DNA from: Flammeovirgaceae bacterium UBA2338
GTDB taxonomy: Bacteria; Bacteroidota; Bacteroidia; Cytophagales; Cyclobacteriaceae
Assembly (NCBI GenBank): GCA_002344795.1
Contig: DDUM01000090.1
Span: 1 to 33,290, forward strand
DNA: 33,290 bases
Direction of reading: 5' to 3'
How positions within the stretch are numbered: position 1 is the first letter of the stretch; each line of letters starts with the position of its first letter. Both the position numbers and the translations under genes were made by a program. Shown one piece after another: positions 32,808-33,290 of the stretch. A model generated the notes under the pieces. It did no database searches. It was not told the DNA's origin and worked only from the letters and a program-made list of their open reading frames with translations.

Positions 32808-33290
32808 GTGAAATTTGAAGAGTTTAACCTAAGCTCATCGCTGTTGGACGGGCTTAGCGCTATGGGATATACCCAACCTACTCCCGTACAAGAGCAAGCC
32901 ATTCCCATCATCCTCGCAGGCAAAGACATTGTTGCCTCCGCACAAACAGGTACGGGGAAGACAGCAGCCTTCTTGCTGCCCATCCTCGATAAAATCGCCA
33001 AAGAAGAATCGGATCATATCAATACCCTGATACTCGTGCCAACCCGGGAACTGGCCTTACAAATTGACCAGCAGGTGGAGGGTTTTGGCTACTTCGTGGG
33101 CGTAAGTTCTATTTCAGTATACGGTGGAGGAAGTGGGCCCGCCTGGGACCAGCAACGCAAAGCACTAGAGTCCGGGGCAGATATTATTATTGCTACACCC
33201 GGCAGACTAATTGCACACCTGGCATCTGGCACGGTGAAGTTCGACCACTTACAACACCTGGTTTTAGACGAGGCCGACCGCATGCTCGAC
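32808..33290 (+). CDS. DEAD-box ATP-dependent RNA helicase, N-terminal part, cut by window edge
   Basis: The frame starts at GTG 32808, directly after an in-frame TAA, and gives 161 codons to the window end with no stop. The Q motif (GYTQPTPVQEQAIP), motif I AQTGTGKT, motif Ia PTRELA, the GG region, motif Ib TPGR and motif II DEAD (LVLDEADRMLD) appear in the normal order, so this is the first RecA domain of a RhlE-like helicase. These enzymes unwind RNA duplexes in ribosome assembly or mRNA decay and are often cold-induced. Its position behind a desaturase and a cold-shock gene supports that. The C-terminal domain lies outside the window, so no subfamily can be fixed. Confidence 0.93.
   Translation, partial: MKFEEFNLSSSLLDGLSAMGYTQPTPVQEQAIPIILAGKDIVASAQTGTGKTAAFLLPILDKIAKEESDHINTLILVPTRELALQIDQQVEGFGYFVGVSSISVYGGGSGPAWDQQRKALESGADIIIATPGRLIAHLASGTVKFDHLQHLVLDEADRMLD

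Noticed and set aside
1..33290. tRNA or rRNA genes, CRISPR arrays, insertion sequences, prophage genes
   Set aside because: I looked for conserved RNA stems, regularly spaced repeats, transposases and integrases and found none.

Overview
The window looks like chromosomal DNA of a Bacteroidota bacterium, probably from the Cytophagales. The evidence is a TonB-dependent receptor with an N-terminal carboxypeptidase-D-like domain, several matches to the Bacteroidota promoter consensus (TTTG, about 19-22 bp, TAnnTTTG), weak or absent Shine-Dalgarno sequences, a GNAT/nitrilase fusion of a kind seen in this phylum, and moderate AT richness. I see no tRNA, rRNA, CRISPR array, insertion sequence or prophage.

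Layout. Positions 1-2664 (minus strand) hold the start of a membrane dipeptidase (M19) cut by the window edge, and a TonB-dependent receptor upstream of it. Positions 2864-5192 (plus) hold a small DUF3817 membrane protein, a NYN-LOTUS putative RNase and an orphan Rieske oxygenase.

Positions 5189-19255 form a long ion and osmotic homeostasis block: a CPA-type antiporter (minus), then on the plus strand a giant 1685-residue protein, a small MscS-like protein overlapping it by 4 nt, two outer-membrane beta-barrel proteins, three different MscS channels that overlap end to start, and NhaA. The giant protein is the most unusual object here. It joins a cation-chloride-cotransporter (SLC12-like) transporter to about 640 residues of unrecognised soluble sequence, then a P-loop NTPase and a winged-helix-like C-terminus. 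I know of no described protein with this architecture. The sequence supports the idea of a nucleotide-controlled ion cotransporter translationally coupled to a mechanosensitive-channel-like partner, but only as a hypothesis.

Positions 19419-24191 hold a GNAT/carbon-nitrogen hydrolase fusion and a three-gene phosphorelay operon: CHASE3-like histidine kinase, single-domain response regulator, receiver-kinase hybrid. Positions 24386-26126 hold two lipoproteins and, between them, a short cysteine-rich reading frame. Positions 26188-30731 hold secreted peptide-processing enzymes (S51 peptidase, M19 dipeptidase and, convergent, a gamma-glutamyltransferase family protein) plus one unknown secreted protein. 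Positions 30897-33290 hold an ECF sigma factor followed by a fatty-acid desaturase, a cold-shock protein and the start of a DEAD-box RNA helicase, a set that fits cold adaptation. Three intergenic spacers carry short tandem repeats with 7- or 15-bp periods.
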